Assembly: GCF_004339545.1 (NCBI RefSeq)
Contig: NZ_SMGD01000003.1
Coordinates: forward strand, 1 to 64,000
Length of the DNA stretch: 64,000 nucleotides
Source of the DNA: Celerinatantimonas diazotrophica
Lineage (GTDB): Bacteria > Pseudomonadota > Gammaproteobacteria > Enterobacterales > Celerinatantimonadaceae
Direction of reading: 5' to 3'
This document shows, in pieces, positions 1-9,096 of the stretch. Numbering within the stretch: position 1 is the first letter of the stretch; each line of letters begins with the position of its first letter. The notes beneath the pieces are model-generated. The model saw only the letters and a list, made by a program, of their open reading frames with translations, was not told the origin of the DNA and ran no database searches. The translations under genes and the position numbers were made by a program.

Positions 1-46
1 TGATAGTGTGGGGTTTCCCCATGTGAAAGTAGGTCACTGCCAGGCT
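1..46 (+). rRNA. rrf: 5S ribosomal RNA, 3' end (partial)
   Basis: The first 46 bases match the 3' third of a gammaproteobacterial 5S rRNA: the GTGTGGGGTTTCCCCATGTG arm, then GTAGG and the terminal ACTGCCAGGC. The 5' part lies before the window. The mature 3' end is placed near 46 by comparison with the E. coli molecule, give or take two bases. It shows that an rRNA operon, transcribed rightwards, ends here. Confidence 0.93.
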
Positions 47-54
47 TCGAATTG

Positions 55-83
55 AGCCCCATCCATTGGATGGGGCTTTTTTT
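55..83 (+). terminator. rho-independent terminator of the rRNA operon
   Basis: Ten-pair stem (55-64 with 68-77, sequence AGCCCCATCC/GGATGGGGCT) with a three-base loop, running into seven T. It lies 9 bases after the 5S end, as expected for the end of an rrn operon. Confidence 0.92.
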
Positions 84-763
84 ATGGGTGGGATTTTGCC
101 CCTGCTCCGGGGTGCTGTTGATTGACGGGCACTGCCTGGTGTTCCCTCGTGTCTATCTTCTTCGCTTTTCTGCTGTTCTAAAAAATCCCAGTTGTTTTAC
201 TCAGGAGATCCCTGTGTGGACCATATGTCTATTGGGTTGGAATGCTAGTTTTTGAAAGTTCAGTGTGTCGCCTTGTTCCGGTTTGAAGTTCATTTTTGGG
301 ATGGGGAGCGAGTTAGCTCTTCAAGTCAGGTCGGTTTCAGATAGCAATGACCAGCATGTCCAAACAAATGGTTATTTGCCACATGCTAAGCGCTTAGGGC
401 CATTAGCACGGTCAAGCAGTGTTGTTATCTGAGATACTTAAACTTGTTTTTAATGCTGACAACCATCGCCATAACCGTTTCCATCATATAGGGAGCGAAG
501 TTATAGCAGTGGTTTGCAATAAATAATAATGGTTCGATGCTATAGGTGAGTGACCTATCTCCGGCGGGTTTAGCCTTTCCGAAAGGCGGGTATTTGTGCC
601 AATTCTGCTGGGAATGCTAATTGGTGTGAGTCCATAGTAGTTTTTGCTAACCTTTATCGCCAAAAATGATATAAATATCACTATAAGAACTGAGTCGATT
701 GATTCGATCTGAGGGGCTAACGCTATAATTATTTCACTGATTTAATAATTAATTGATAAGTCG
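84..763. other. long spacer between rrn terminator and spc promoters, no gene seen
   Basis: About 680 bases without a supportable coding region on either strand. The only open frames are short (67 and 65 codons), have unconvincing compositions and no family resemblance. No tRNA cloverleaf and no remnant of the S10 operon genes rpsQ or rpmC was recognised. The stretch contains several small inverted repeats: CAAAT/ATTTG around 365-378, the 12-base palindrome CTAAGCGCTTAG at 386-397, ATAGGT/ACCTAT at 542-558, and GCCTTT/AAAGGC at 573-587. A perfect TATAAT at 724-729 preceded by TTGATT (699-704, 19-base spacer) is a weak further promoter candidate. Confidence 0.6.
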
Positions 764-793
764 TTGGAATTTTTGACTGATTATGTATATAAT
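764..793 (+). promoter_or_regulatory. candidate sigma-70 promoter upstream of spc operon
   Basis: TTGGAA (764-769), an 18-base spacer and a perfect TATAAT (788-793), followed by a GC-rich CGCGC discriminator of the kind seen at stable-RNA and ribosomal-protein promoters. It would give a leader of roughly 210 bases to rplN. The call rests on the two boxes only. Confidence 0.5.
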
Positions 794-905
794 CGCGCTC
801 TTTCGTTACCCTATTCATATCCTCCCTTGGTAGCGATATCTCAAACATATTGTTGACTAATGATTGGCTATTTTTTGTATAGGGCTATCATTTGTCTTTT
901 TAGGG

Positions 906-914
906 TGCTATAAT
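906..914 (+). promoter_or_regulatory. spc operon promoter (extended -10)
   Basis: TGC followed by perfect TATAAT (909-914) makes an extended -10 element; no good -35 box lies at the normal distance. The GGTGCTATAATTTCGCGCCC context closely resembles the E. coli spc promoter (GGTGTTATAATGCCGCGCCC), including the GC-rich discriminator. Transcription would start near 921 and give a leader of about 90 bases to rplN at 1014. Confidence 0.8.
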
Positions 915-1013
915 TTCGCGCCCTTTAAATAGGCAGCCATAGACCTTTTAAGGTCAGTTGTAATGTTACAGAGGCATAAATCGCCTCATGTAAAAATTAA
1001 GCGGAGCACTGAA

Positions 1014-1382
1014 ATGATCCAGATGCAATCTATGCTTGACGTGGCCGATAATTCCGGCGCACGTAGCGTACAGTGTATTAAGGTCCTGGGTGGCTCGCAC
1101 CGCCGTTATGCAAACATTGGTGACATCATCAAAGTTGCTGTGAAAGAAGCAATTCCTCGCGGCAAAGTAAAAAAAGGTGATGTTCTCAAGGCTGTGGTAG
1201 TGCGGACACGTAAAGGCGTTCGTCGTCCCGACGGTTCTTTAATTCGGTTTGATCGCAATGCAGCGGTTGTTCTGAATAATAATAACCAGCCGATTGGTAC
1301 TCGTATCTTTGGCCCTGTGACACGTGAACTTCGTAACGATCAGTTCATGAAAATTGTGTCTCTAGCGCCTGAAGTACTGTAA
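1014..1382 (+). CDS. rplN: 50S ribosomal protein L14
   Basis: 122 residues (E. coli L14: 123) from [17 protein letters not shown] to ISLAPEVL-type end VSLAPEVL. L14 sits at the base of the large subunit, contacts 16S helix 14 in bridge B8 and neighbours L19. The ATG at 1014 is chosen over an in-frame ATG at 963 because GGAG (1003-1006) sits 7 bases ahead and the family starts here; the AAGCGGAGCACTGAAATGAT context is almost that of E. coli. First gene of the spc operon; in E. coli the gene before it is rpsQ of the S10 operon, but here an rRNA operon end and a long spacer precede it. Confidence 0.98.
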   Translation: MIQMQSMLDVADNSGARSVQCIKVLGGSHRRYANIGDIIKVAVKEAIPRGKVKKGDVLKAVVVRTRKGVRRPDGSLIRFDRNAAVVLNNNNQPIGTRIFGPVTRELRNDQFMKIVSLAPEVL

Positions 1383-1395
1383 GGAGTAACAAGAG

Positions 1396-1713
1396 ATGGC
1401 TAATAAAATTCGTCGTGAAGATGAAGTAGTAGTATTAACCGGTAAAGATAAAGGCAAACGTGGCAAAGTCACTAAAGTCCTTCCTTCTGCCGGAAAAGTT
1501 TTTGTCGAAGGCATTAACCTGGTTAAGAAACACCAAAAACCAAACCCTCAAGCGGGTGAGAATGGTGGTATCGTTGAACAGGAAGCTGCAATCGATGTAT
1601 CTAATGTAGCGATTTACAATGCCGATTCAGGCAAAGCAGATCGCGTTGGTTTCCGATTTGAAGACGGCAAAAAAGTCCGTTTCTTTAAATCTTCTGGTGA
1701 ACTAGTTAAGTAA
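1396..1713 (+). CDS. rplX: 50S ribosomal protein L24
   Basis: 105 residues (E. coli 104). L24 is an early assembly initiator that binds the 5' end of 23S rRNA and lies at the tunnel exit. The KOW motif is visible at about residues 9-35 ([19 protein letters not shown]). AAGGAG lies ahead of the ATG, and the gap to rplN is 13 bases. No anomaly seen. Confidence 0.98.
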   Translation: MANKIRREDEVVVLTGKDKGKRGKVTKVLPSAGKVFVEGINLVKKHQKPNPQAGENGGIVEQEAAIDVSNVAIYNADSGKADRVGFRFEDGKKVRFFKSSGELVK

Positions 1714-1726
1714 TTGGAGTAAAACG

Positions 1727-2266
1727 ATGGCGAAACTGCATGATTTGTATAAGGAGTCTGTAGTGCCTGCACTTCTTAAGGAGTACGGCTACAAATCCAT
1801 CATGCAAGTCCCTCGGATCGAGAAAATCACCCTGAACATGGGTGTAGGTGAAGCGTTAAATGATAAGAAATTGCTAGAGAATGCTGTTGCAGATCTAGCT
1901 GCGATTTCTGGTCAAAAACCGCTTGTCACCAAAGCTCGTAAATCCGTTGCGGGCTTCAAAATCCGTGAAGGCTACCCTATTGGTTGTAAAGTAACCCTCC
2001 GTGGTGAGCGGATGTGGGAGTTCCTCGAGCGCCTGATTTCGATCGCAATGCCTCGTATTCGTGACTTCCGTGGCGTCAGTACAAAATCTTTTGACGGCCG
2101 TGGTAATTACAGTATGGGCGTGCGTGAGCAAATCATCTTCCCGGAAATCGACTATGACAAAGTTGATAAAATTCGTGGTCTAGATGTGACTATCACAACT
2201 AGCGCGACATCCGATGAAGAAGGCCGTGCTCTGCTGGCTGCCTTTAACTTCCCATTCCGTAAATAA
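1727..2266 (+). CDS. rplE: 50S ribosomal protein L5
   Basis: 179 residues, the same length as in E. coli. L5 binds 5S rRNA with L18 and L25 and forms the central protuberance, contacting S13 and P-site tRNA. Recognisable pieces include [18 protein letters not shown] near residues 26-43 and the C-terminal [20 protein letters not shown] precedes the ATG. In E. coli the start of this gene carries the S8 repressor site; a matching hairpin is not obvious here. Confidence 0.98.
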   Translation: MAKLHDLYKESVVPALLKEYGYKSIMQVPRIEKITLNMGVGEALNDKKLLENAVADLAAISGQKPLVTKARKSVAGFKIREGYPIGCKVTLRGERMWEFLERLISIAMPRIRDFRGVSTKSFDGRGNYSMGVREQIIFPEIDYDKVDKIRGLDVTITTSATSDEEGRALLAAFNFPFRK

Positions 2267-2279
2267 AAGGGTTAGGGTT

Positions 2280-2585
2280 ATGGCAAAACAATCAATGAAA
2301 GCACGTGAAGTGAAACGTGCCAAGCTGGCCGCTAAATATGCTGAAAAGCGTGCGGCTCTAAAAGAGGTCATCTCAAGCGTTAATTCTTCTGATGAAGAAC
2401 GTTGGGATGCAGTATTGAAACTTCAGGAACTGCCACGTGACTCATCTCGTAGTCGTCAGCGTAATCGCTGTAACATTACAGGTCGTCCACATGGTTTTCT
2501 GCGCAAATTCGGTGTGAGCCGTATTAAGCTGCGTGAAGCAGCTATGCGTGGTGAAGTACCTGGTCTTAGAAAAGCCAGCTGGTAA
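2280..2585 (+). CDS. rpsN: 30S ribosomal protein S14 (long, zinc-free form)
   Basis: 101 residues, equal to E. coli S14. It belongs to the 3' domain of the small subunit head. The start [13 protein letters not shown] at 2280 lies 13 bases after rplE; a longer in-frame reading overlapping rplE does not match the family. It lacks the CxxC...CxxC ribbon of short zinc-binding S14 and has the long form with the conserved [20 protein letters not shown] segment near residues 70-90. Confidence 0.97.
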   Translation: MAKQSMKAREVKRAKLAAKYAEKRAALKEVISSVNSSDEERWDAVLKLQELPRDSSRSRQRNRCNITGRPHGFLRKFGVSRIKLREAAMRGEVPGLRKASW

Positions 2586-2611
2586 GCCAATCATTCACGG
2601 AGTAAGCAATT

Positions 2612-3004
2612 ATGAGCATGCAAGATCCTATTGCGGATATGCTAACCCGCATCCGTAACGGTCAAGCGGCCAATAAAGTATCTGTCAAGATGCCTTCTTC
2701 TAAACTGAAAGTGGCAATTGCCAAGGTTTTGAAAGACGAGGGTTACATCACTGACTATGCTGTTTCTGGTGACGTTAAAGCCGAACTAGAAGTCACTCTC
2801 AAATATTTTGAGGGTAAAAAAGTTATTGAAACAATTCAACGCGTTAGCCGTCCAGGTCTGCGGATCTATAAAGGCGCTACTGAACTTCCTAGAGTTCTTG
2901 GCGGTTTAGGGATTGCAGTTGTTTCTACATCAAAAGGCGTTATGACTGACCGTGCCGCGCGTAAAGCGGGTATGGGCGGTGAAATCGTCTGCTACGTAGC
3001 TTAA
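2612..3004 (+). CDS. rpsH: 30S ribosomal protein S8
   Basis: 130 residues, as in E. coli. S8 binds the 16S central domain and, in E. coli, also represses the spc operon at rplE. N-terminal [17 protein letters not shown] and the C-terminal block with [16 protein letters not shown] are characteristic. GGAG precedes the ATG. Confidence 0.98.
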   Translation: MSMQDPIADMLTRIRNGQAANKVSVKMPSSKLKVAIAKVLKDEGYITDYAVSGDVKAELEVTLKYFEGKKVIETIQRVSRPGLRIYKGATELPRVLGGLGIAVVSTSKGVMTDRAARKAGMGGEIVCYVA

Positions 3005-3018
3005 TCGGAGGTATTCAT

Positions 3019-3546
3019 ATGTCTCGTGTCGCTAAAGCTCCCGTAGCCATTCCTGCTGGTGTAGAAGTGGTTTTAAATGGCCAGGAGCTGACAATTAAAG
3101 GCGCTAAAGGTGCGGTTTCTCGTACTTTGAATGACGCTGTTATCATCACCAAAGAAGAAAATGAACTGACATTTTCTGTTGCTGATGGTGCACCCACTGC
3201 GCAGGCTGGTACTGCTCGTGCATTGGCAAACAACATGGTTATCGGTGTTACTGAAGGCTTTGAAAAACGTCTGCAGTTGGTCGGTGTCGGTTATCGTGTT
3301 CAAGTTCAAGGCAAAAAATTGAATTTGACTCTTGGTTACTCACATCCAGTAGTTTACGAACTGCCTGAAGAGGTGAGTGCTGAAGCACCTTCTCAAACTG
3401 AACTGGTTATCAAAGGTGCTGATAAACAAGTCGTTGGTCAAGTGGCTGCGCACATTCGTCGTTATCGTGAGCCTGAACCTTATAAAGGTAAAGGTGTTCG
3501 CTATGCAGACGAACAAGTTCGCCGCAAAGAGGCTAAGAAGAAGTAA
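3019..3546 (+). CDS. rplF: 50S ribosomal protein L6
   Basis: 175 residues (E. coli 177). L6 lies near the sarcin-ricin loop and the factor-binding site. The two repeated L6 domains are visible, and the conserved C-terminal [20 protein letters not shown] is intact. A strong GGAGG lies ahead of the ATG, and the gap to rpsH is 14 bases. Confidence 0.98.
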   Translation: MSRVAKAPVAIPAGVEVVLNGQELTIKGAKGAVSRTLNDAVIITKEENELTFSVADGAPTAQAGTARALANNMVIGVTEGFEKRLQLVGVGYRVQVQGKKLNLTLGYSHPVVYELPEEVSAEAPSQTELVIKGADKQVVGQVAAHIRRYREPEPYKGKGVRYADEQVRRKEAKKK

Positions 3547-3555
3547 GGTAACACT

Positions 3556-3906
3556 ATGGATAAGAAAAGTGCTCGTCTGCGTCGCGCGACTCGCGCACGC
3601 AAAGCTATGCAAGAGTTGGGTGCAACTCGCCTGGTGATTCACCGTACTCCGCGCCATATTTATGCGCAGGTTATTTCACCAGATGCTAACGTTGTTGCAA
3701 CTGCCTCAACTGTTGATAAAGCAGTTCGTGAGGCGTTAACAAAAACCGGTAATGTCGAAGCCGCTAAAGCTGTTGGTAAAGCAATTGCAGAACGCGCTTT
3801 AGAAAAAGGCATTACTCAAGTTTCTTTCGATCGCTCTGGTTTCCAGTATCATGGTCGTGTCGCTGCATTAGCAGAGGCTGCGCGTGAAGCTGGCCTTCAG
3901 CTCTAA
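3556..3906 (+). CDS. rplR: 50S ribosomal protein L18
   Basis: 116 residues (E. coli 117), a 5S rRNA-binding protein of the central protuberance. It has the basic N-terminal [16 protein letters not shown] and the C-terminal [20 protein letters not shown] signature. Nine bases separate it from rplF. Confidence 0.98.
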   Translation: MDKKSARLRRATRARKAMQELGATRLVIHRTPRHIYAQVISPDANVVATASTVDKAVREALTKTGNVEAAKAVGKAIAERALEKGITQVSFDRSGFQYHGRVAALAEAAREAGLQL

Positions 3907-3916
3907 GGGGTGAGTC

Positions 3917-4417
3917 ATGGCTAAATTTGAAACACAAACCGGTGATCTGAACGAGAAGCTAATCGCAGTTAACCGCGTTTCTAAGGTAGTGAAAGGTGGT
4001 CGTATCTTTAGCTTTACTGCATTGACTGTAGTAGGCGATGGAAATGGCCGAGTAGGGTTTGGTTACGGTAAAGCAAAAGAAGTTCCAGCTGCTATTCAAA
4101 AAGCAATGGAAAAAGCTCGCCGCAATCTACGTGCTGTTAAATTAAACGGTACAACATTGCAGCACCCGATTAAGGGCCGTCATTCTGGTTCTCGGGTATA
4201 CATGCAGCCAGCATCAGAAGGTACCGGTATTATTGCCGGTGGCGCGATGCGTGCCGTACTGGAAGTCGCAGGCGTACAGAACGTACTGTCTAAAGCTTAC
4301 GGTTCGACTAACCCGATTAACATCGTCCGTGCAACCATCGACGCTTTAGAGCATATGCATGCTCCTGAAGATGTCGCTGCGAAGCGTGGCCTGAGCGTAG
4401 AAGAAATTCTGGGGTAA
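3917..4417 (+). CDS. rpsE: 30S ribosomal protein S5
   Basis: 166 residues (E. coli 167). S5 acts in decoding fidelity and mRNA unwinding at the entry channel. The double-stranded-RNA-binding-like N-terminal half contains [20 protein letters not shown] and [18 protein letters not shown]; the C-terminal half ends [15 protein letters not shown] precedes the start. Confidence 0.98.
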   Translation: MAKFETQTGDLNEKLIAVNRVSKVVKGGRIFSFTALTVVGDGNGRVGFGYGKAKEVPAAIQKAMEKARRNLRAVKLNGTTLQHPIKGRHSGSRVYMQPASEGTGIIAGGAMRAVLEVAGVQNVLSKAYGSTNPINIVRATIDALEHMHAPEDVAAKRGLSVEEILG

Positions 4418-4423
4418 TTGGGC

Positions 4424-4603
4424 ATGGCGAAAATTAAAGTAACACAAACTAAGAGCTCTATCGGTCGTTTGCCAAAACATCGCGCAACTCTGACTGGTTT
4501 AGGTCTGCGTCGCATTGGTCACACAGTTGAATTAGAAGATACTCCTTCTGTTCGCGGTATGATTAATAAGGTTTACTACATGGTTAAGGTAGAGGGTGAA
4601 TAA
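4424..4603 (+). CDS. rpmD: 50S ribosomal protein L30
   Basis: 59 residues, as in E. coli. The ATG at 4424 ([15 protein letters not shown]) is preferred over the in-frame TTG at 4418, which abuts the rpsE stop. L30 binds 23S and 5S rRNA; the conserved [20 protein letters not shown] segment is intact. The stop is separated from the rplO start by one base, suggesting translational coupling. Confidence 0.97.
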   Translation: MAKIKVTQTKSSIGRLPKHRATLTGLGLRRIGHTVELEDTPSVRGMINKVYYMVKVEGE

Positions 4604-4604
4604 G

Positions 4605-5039
4605 ATGCGTTTAAATACTCTATCACCAGCTGAAGGTGCTAAACCTTCAGCTAAACGTGTAGGCCGTGGTATCGGTTCTGGCCTGGGTAAAACCGGTGGT
4701 CGTGGTCATAAAGGTCAGAAATCTCGTTCTGGCGGCCGCGTACGTGCAGGTTTTGAAGGCGGTCAGATGCCATTGAAACAACGCTTACCAAAATTTGGTT
4801 TTACGTCTCGTAAAGCCGCTACCGCAGCTGAAGTTCGTACATCAGAACTGGCTAAAGTAGCGCAAGGCGTGGTAAGTTTGGACACTCTCAAACAATCTGG
4901 CGTTATCGCTCGTACAGCCAAAACTGCGAAAATCGTACTTTCTGGCGACGTCACAAAAGCGGTAACTATCCAGGGTGTCGGTGTAACCAAAGGCGCACGT
5001 GCTGCTATTGAAGCAGCAGGCGGTAAAATCGAAGGATAG
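4605..5039 (+). CDS. rplO: 50S ribosomal protein L15
   Basis: 144 residues, equal to E. coli. L15 is a late-assembly protein with a long Gly/Arg-rich extension ([20 protein letters not shown] at about residues 21-40) that penetrates the 23S core. The start at 4605 rather than the upstream in-frame ATG at 4596 matches the family N-terminus [14 protein letters not shown]. Confidence 0.97.
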   Translation: MRLNTLSPAEGAKPSAKRVGRGIGSGLGKTGGRGHKGQKSRSGGRVRAGFEGGQMPLKQRLPKFGFTSRKAATAAEVRTSELAKVAQGVVSLDTLKQSGVIARTAKTAKIVLSGDVTKAVTIQGVGVTKGARAAIEAAGGKIEG

Positions 5040-5046
5040 TACGTAA

Positions 5047-6372
5047 ATGGCTAAGAAACCAGGATTACCATCAAAAGGTGGACAAGGCGGGCTGAGCGAG
5101 CTAAAGCGACGTTTGTTATTCGTGCTGGGGGCATTGATTGTGTTCCGAGCAGGCTCGTTTATTCCAATTCCTGGGATCGACGCTAATGTACTTGCTGGGT
5201 TAATGCAGCAACAAAAAGGGACCATCATTGAAATGTTTAACATGTTCTCTGGTGGTGCCTTAGCTCGAGCCTCAATCTTCGCACTGGGTATTATGCCGTA
5301 TATTTCGGCATCAATTATTATTCAGTTGCTGACTGTGGTGAATCCAACTTTGGCCGAATTGAAAAAAGAAGGCGAAGCTGGGCGGCGTAAAATTACTCAA
5401 TATACTCGTTATGGCACGTTAGTGCTGGGCTTGTTCCAATCAATTGGTATCGCTACTGGGTTACCTCGAATGGTGACTGGATTGGTTCATAACCCAAGTA
5501 TGGCGTTTTATATCACCGCGGTGGTTTGTCTAGTAACAGGAACAATGTTCTTGATGTGGCTAGGTGAGCAAATTACTGAGCGTGGTATTGGTAACGGTAT
5601 TTCGATCTTGATCTTTGCCGGGATTATTGCTGGGCTTCCGCCTGCAATTGGCCGGACAATCGAACAGGCTCGTTTGGGTGAAATTAATGTCTTGCTGCTA
5701 TTACTTATCGTTGTCATCGTTTTTGCGGTTACGTTTTTTGTGGTGTTTATGGAACGTGGTCAGCGACGGATTGTCGTGAACTATGCTAAACGCCAACAGG
5801 GACGCCGAGTATATGCCGCGCAAAGTTCACATTTGCCATTGAAAGTTAATATGTCAGGTGTGATTCCGGCAATTTTTGCATCAAGTGTCATTTTGTTCCC
5901 AGGAACACTGGCGCAATGGTTTGGTCAGCATAAGGGCTTTGGCTTTTTATCTGATATTTCTTTAACATTGCAGCCCGGTCAGCCACTTTATGTGATACTA
6001 TACGCGGCCGCGATTATCTTTTTCAGTTTCTTCTATACTGCATTGGTGTTTAATCCACGCGAAACAGCGGATAATTTGAAAAAGAGTGGTGCGTTTATTC
6101 CGGGTATTCGCCCAGGAGAACAAACCTCGCGTTACATTGATAAGGTGATGACTCGCTTGACACTAGCTGGTGCCTTGTACATCACGTTTATTTGTTTAAT
6201 TCCACAGTTTATGATGCAGGTGATGAATGTGCAGTTCTACTTCGGTGGTACTTCATTGCTCATTATCGTTGTAGTCATCATGGACTTCATGGCACAGGTT
6301 CAGACCCATATGATGAGTCATCAATATGATTCTGTCCTGAAAAAGGCTAATTTGAAAAACTACGGTCGATAA
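5047..6372 (+). CDS. secY: protein translocase subunit SecY
   Basis: 441 residues (E. coli 443). SecY is the channel subunit of the SecYEG translocon in the inner membrane. Ten hydrophobic segments can be followed; the first starts near residue 20 ([14 protein letters not shown]) and the plug region [21 protein letters not shown] is at about residues 64-84. The cytoplasmic loop with [19 protein letters not shown], which contacts ribosome and SecA, is intact. It follows rplO after 7 bases and precedes rpmJ, the usual spc order. Confidence 0.98.
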   Translation: MAKKPGLPSKGGQGGLSELKRRLLFVLGALIVFRAGSFIPIPGIDANVLAGLMQQQKGTIIEMFNMFSGGALARASIFALGIMPYISASIIIQLLTVVNPTLAELKKEGEAGRRKITQYTRYGTLVLGLFQSIGIATGLPRMVTGLVHNPSMAFYITAVVCLVTGTMFLMWLGEQITERGIGNGISILIFAGIIAGLPPAIGRTIEQARLGEINVLLLLLIVVIVFAVTFFVVFMERGQRRIVVNYAKRQQGRRVYAAQSSHLPLKVNMSGVIPAIFASSVILFPGTLAQWFGQHKGFGFLSDISLTLQPGQPLYVILYAAAIIFFSFFYTALVFNPRETADNLKKSGAFIPGIRPGEQTSRYIDKVMTRLTLAGALYITFICLIPQFMMQVMNVQFYFGGTSLLIIVVVIMDFMAQVQTHMMSHQYDSVLKKANLKNYGR

Positions 6373-6416
6373 GGTCCGAGTCAATTAAAGTTAGTGAAAC
6401 TTTTGCGGAGATAGCA

Positions 6417-6530
6417 ATGAAAGTTCGTGCTTCCGTTAAGAAAATCTGCCGTAACTGCAAAATTATCAGACGCAACGGTGTTGTTCGGGTAATTTGCACA
6501 GAGCCTAAGCACAAACAGCGTCAAGGCTAA
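6417..6530 (+). CDS. rpmJ: 50S ribosomal protein L36 (zinc-binding form)
   Basis: 37 residues, [20 protein letters not shown] followed by [17 protein letters not shown]. The zinc ligands Cys11, Cys14, Cys27 and His32 are all present, so this is the C+ form; E. coli L36 has 38 residues. GCGGAG lies ahead of the ATG. Last gene of the spc operon, 44 bases after secY. Confidence 0.97.
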   Translation: MKVRASVKKICRNCKIIRRNGVVRVICTEPKHKQRQG

Positions 6531-6564
6531 TAAGCAGATTTCTAGACATTTTAGATTGCAAATT

Positions 6565-6641
6565 GGTCATCTGTTGAGTATCCTTACGGGCTTTTCACAG
6601 ATGGCCTTCGTTTTACGAAATTATAGGAGTGTTCCCTAATG
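6565..6641 (+). promoter_or_regulatory. alpha-operon leader, S4 repressor-binding pseudoknot
   Basis: GGTCATCTG (6565-6573) pairs with CAGATGGCC (6598-6606) with one G-U, enclosing GTTGAGTATCC and ACGGGCTTTTCA. The loop blocks TTGAGTATCC and CGGGCTTTTCA are the same as in the E. coli alpha mRNA leader, where they form the nested pseudoknot bound by S4 that traps the 30S subunit at rpsM. The rpsM ribosome-binding site (AGGAG) and start lie just downstream. Ribosomal protein S4 is encoded two genes further on (7424-8044), so autogenous control is expected by homology. Confidence 0.88.
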
Positions 6642-6995
6642 GCCCGTATAGCCGGCATTAACATTCCTGATCAGAAACACGCAGTTATCGCGTTAACTGC
6701 TATTTACGGTATCGGCAAGACCCGCGCAAAAGAGATCTGCGCAGCTGCTGGCATCGCTGAAGATGTGAAGATCAGAGAACTAGATGAATCTCAAGTTGAA
6801 AAACTGCGTGAGCAGGTAGGTCATTTTACTGTTGAAGGTGATTTACGTCGCGAAGTTTCAATGAATATCAAGCGCCTGATGGACCTCGGTTGTAACCGTG
6901 GACTTCGTCATCGTCGTAGTTTGCCCGTTCGTGGTCAGCGCACTAAAACTAATGCGCGTACCCGTAAAGGGCCTCGTAAACCTATTAAGAAATAA
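6639..6995 (+). CDS. rpsM: 30S ribosomal protein S13
   Basis: 118 residues, as in E. coli. S13 in the small subunit head contacts L5 and P-site tRNA. N-terminal [20 protein letters not shown] and the basic C-terminal tail [18 protein letters not shown] are typical. It starts with ATG, whereas E. coli uses GTG, which matters because S4 control acts at this start. Confidence 0.98.
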   Translation: MARIAGINIPDQKHAVIALTAIYGIGKTRAKEICAAAGIAEDVKIRELDESQVEKLREQVGHFTVEGDLRREVSMNIKRLMDLGCNRGLRHRRSLPVRGQRTKTNARTRKGPRKPIKK

Positions 6996-7006
6996 GGTGA
7001 GGACAA

Positions 7007-7396
7007 ATGGCTAAAACTCCGACTCGCGCTCGTAAACGCGTTAAAAAGCAAGTTGCTGATGGTATGGCTCATATCCATGCTTCATTCAACAATACAATTA
7101 TTACTATTACCGATCGCCAAGGTAATGCTCTATCTTGGGCAACTGCCGGTGGATCTGGTTTCCGTGGTTCACGTAAGTCTACTCCGTTTGCAGCGCAGGT
7201 TGCTGCTGAACGTGCAGCTGAAGCTGCAAAAGACTATGGCCTGAAAAATGTAGAAGTTTTCGTGAATGGCCCGGGTCCAGGTCGTGAGTCATCAATCCGT
7301 GCGTTAAACGCGGCAGGTTTCCGCGTCACTAACATTACTGATGTGACTCCAATTCCACATAACGGTTGTCGTCCGCCTAAGAAACGCCGCGTGTAA
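7007..7396 (+). CDS. rpsK: 30S ribosomal protein S11
   Basis: 129 residues, as in E. coli. S11 lines the platform of the small subunit near the mRNA exit. Conserved blocks [19 protein letters not shown] and [20 protein letters not shown] are intact, and the C-terminus ends [13 protein letters not shown]. Eleven bases separate it from rpsM. Confidence 0.98.
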   Translation: MAKTPTRARKRVKKQVADGMAHIHASFNNTIITITDRQGNALSWATAGGSGFRGSRKSTPFAAQVAAERAAEAAKDYGLKNVEVFVNGPGPGRESSIRALNAAGFRVTNITDVTPIPHNGCRPPKKRRV

Positions 7397-7423
7397 TTCT
7401 TGGGATAGACAGGAGATAGAATA

Positions 7424-8044
7424 ATGGCAAGATATTTGGGGCCTAAGCTCAAACTTAGCCGTCGTGAAGGTACTGATCTGTTCTTAAAGAGCGGTGTCCG
7501 CGCGGTAGATACTAAGTGTAAGCTTGATTCAGCACCAGGCCAACATGGTGCACGTAAACCACGTCTGTCTGATTACGGTTTACAGCTTCGTGAGAAGCAA
7601 AAAGTTCGTCGTATTTATGGTGTATTGGAAAAACAATTCCGTAACTACTATAAAGAAGCGGCACGTTTAAAAGGTAATACTGGTGAAAATCTGCTGACTT
7701 TGCTTGAAAGCCGTCTGGATAACGTTGTTTATCGTATCGGTTTTGGCTCAACTCGTGCTGAAGCACGTCAGCTGGTAAGCCATAAAGCGATCCTGGTTAA
7801 TGGTAAAGTAGTTAACGTACCTTCTTTCCAGGTTTCACCGGAAGATGTTATCAGCGTTCGCGAGAAAGCCAAAAAGCAATCTCGTATCACAGCTGCTCTG
7901 GAAATTGCAGGACAGCGTGAAAAACCAACTTGGGTAGAAACTGATGCGACTAAAATGGAAAGCGTTTTCAAACGTATCCCAGAACGCACAGATCTGTCTG
8001 CAGACATTAACGAACAGCTGATCGTCGAGCTTTACTCTAAGTAA
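7424..8044 (+). CDS. rpsD: 30S ribosomal protein S4
   Basis: 206 residues, equal to E. coli. S4 is a primary 16S-binding protein, helps form the mRNA entry, and in E. coli represses the alpha operon. N-terminal [20 protein letters not shown] is nearly invariant; the S4 RNA-binding domain is at about residues 95-160 ([20 protein letters not shown]). The zinc-cluster cysteines of some S4 proteins are absent. Its target leader lies at 6565-6641. Confidence 0.98.
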   Translation: MARYLGPKLKLSRREGTDLFLKSGVRAVDTKCKLDSAPGQHGARKPRLSDYGLQLREKQKVRRIYGVLEKQFRNYYKEAARLKGNTGENLLTLLESRLDNVVYRIGFGSTRAEARQLVSHKAILVNGKVVNVPSFQVSPEDVISVREKAKKQSRITAALEIAGQREKPTWVETDATKMESVFKRIPERTDLSADINEQLIVELYSK

Positions 8045-8068
8045 AGCTAATTTCTAAGAGAGGACACA

Positions 8069-9055
8069 ATGCAGGGTTCTGTAACAGAATTTCTTAAGCC
8101 ACGGCTAGTTGATATTGAACAACTTAGCCCTACTCATGCAAAAGTGACTTTAGAACCTCTTGAAAGGGGGTTCGGTCATACGCTTGGTAATGCGCTGCGT
8201 CGCATTCTGCTTTCATCTATGCCTGGCTGCGCAGTCACCGAGGTTGAGATTGACGGCGTGTTGCATGAGTACAGCAGTAAGGAAGGGGTTCAGGAAGATA
8301 TTTTAGAAATCTTGTTGAATCTGAAAGGTATTGCTGTGAAGCTCGAAGGTAAAGATGAAGCAATGCTTACTCTTACCAAATCTGGTGCAGGCCCAGTCGT
8401 AGCGGGTGATATCGCCCATGATGGTGATGTCGAAATTGCTAATCCAGAACATGTTATCTGTCATTTAAGCAGCAATGCTGAAGTTAACATGCGGATTAAA
8501 GTAGAACGGGGTCGCGGTTATATTCCTGCATCAACTCGCGTTCACGCCGAAGACGAAGAACGCCCTATTGGTCGTTTGTTAGTCGACGCAGCTTACAGCC
8601 CAGTTGTGCGTATTGCTTATAATGTCGAAGCTGCTCGTGTAGAACAGCGCACTGACTTAGATAAGTTAGTGATCGATATGGAAACCAATGGTACTTTGGA
8701 TCCTGAAGAAGCGATTCGTCGTTCTGCTACGATCCTGGCCGAGCAACTAGATGCATTTGTTGATTTGCGTGATGTCAGTGAACCCGAAGAGAAAGAGGAA
8801 AAACCGGAGTTCGATCCGATCCTGCTACGTCCTGTTGATGATCTGGAATTAACTGTTCGCTCCGCTAACTGCTTAAAAGCAGAAGCGATTCATTATATTG
8901 GTGACTTGGTTCAGCGTACCGAAGTTGAGTTGTTAAAAACTCCTAACTTAGGTAAAAAATCTCTTACAGAGATTAAAGATGTTCTGGCAAGTCGTGGATT
9001 GTCTCTGGGCATGCGCCTAGAAAACTGGCCACCTGCTAGTATTGCTGAGAAGTAA
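8069..9055 (+). CDS. rpoA: DNA-directed RNA polymerase alpha subunit
   Basis: 328 residues (E. coli 329). The N-terminal domain (about 1-233) dimerises and assembles beta and beta'; the conserved [20 protein letters not shown] lies near residues 33-52. An acidic linker ([13 protein letters not shown]) leads into the C-terminal domain, which binds UP elements and activators through the [15 protein letters not shown] and [16 protein letters not shown] helices. AGAGAGG precedes the ATG. Fourth gene of the alpha operon. Confidence 0.98.
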   Translation: MQGSVTEFLKPRLVDIEQLSPTHAKVTLEPLERGFGHTLGNALRRILLSSMPGCAVTEVEIDGVLHEYSSKEGVQEDILEILLNLKGIAVKLEGKDEAMLTLTKSGAGPVVAGDIAHDGDVEIANPEHVICHLSSNAEVNMRIKVERGRGYIPASTRVHAEDEERPIGRLLVDAAYSPVVRIAYNVEAARVEQRTDLDKLVIDMETNGTLDPEEAIRRSATILAEQLDAFVDLRDVSEPEEKEEKPEFDPILLRPVDDLELTVRSANCLKAEAIHYIGDLVQRTEVELLKTPNLGKKSLTEIKDVLASRGLSLGMRLENWPPASIAEK

Positions 9056-9096
9056 TCAGTCACTGGTCCGATAGTATTATTTAGAAGGATAAGGTC

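Noticed and set aside
52-255. 67-codon frame starting inside the rrn terminator
   Set aside because: It begins within the terminator hairpin and has no family resemblance or Shine-Dalgarno.
484-681. 65-codon minus-strand frame in the rrn-spc spacer
   Set aside because: No ribosome-binding site, no recognisable family and low-complexity composition; a chance frame in non-coding DNA.
963-1013. Longer N-terminus for L14
   Set aside because: The extra 17 residues do not occur in the family, and the conserved GGAG serves the ATG at 1014.
1727-1830. S8 repressor-binding hairpin at the rplE start
   Set aside because: The E. coli hairpin sequence near the start of rplE has no clear counterpart here by eye; it would need a structure search.
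3340-3657. 105-codon antisense frame over rplF/rplR
   Set aside because: Lies opposite strongly conserved ribosomal-protein genes and has no independent signals.
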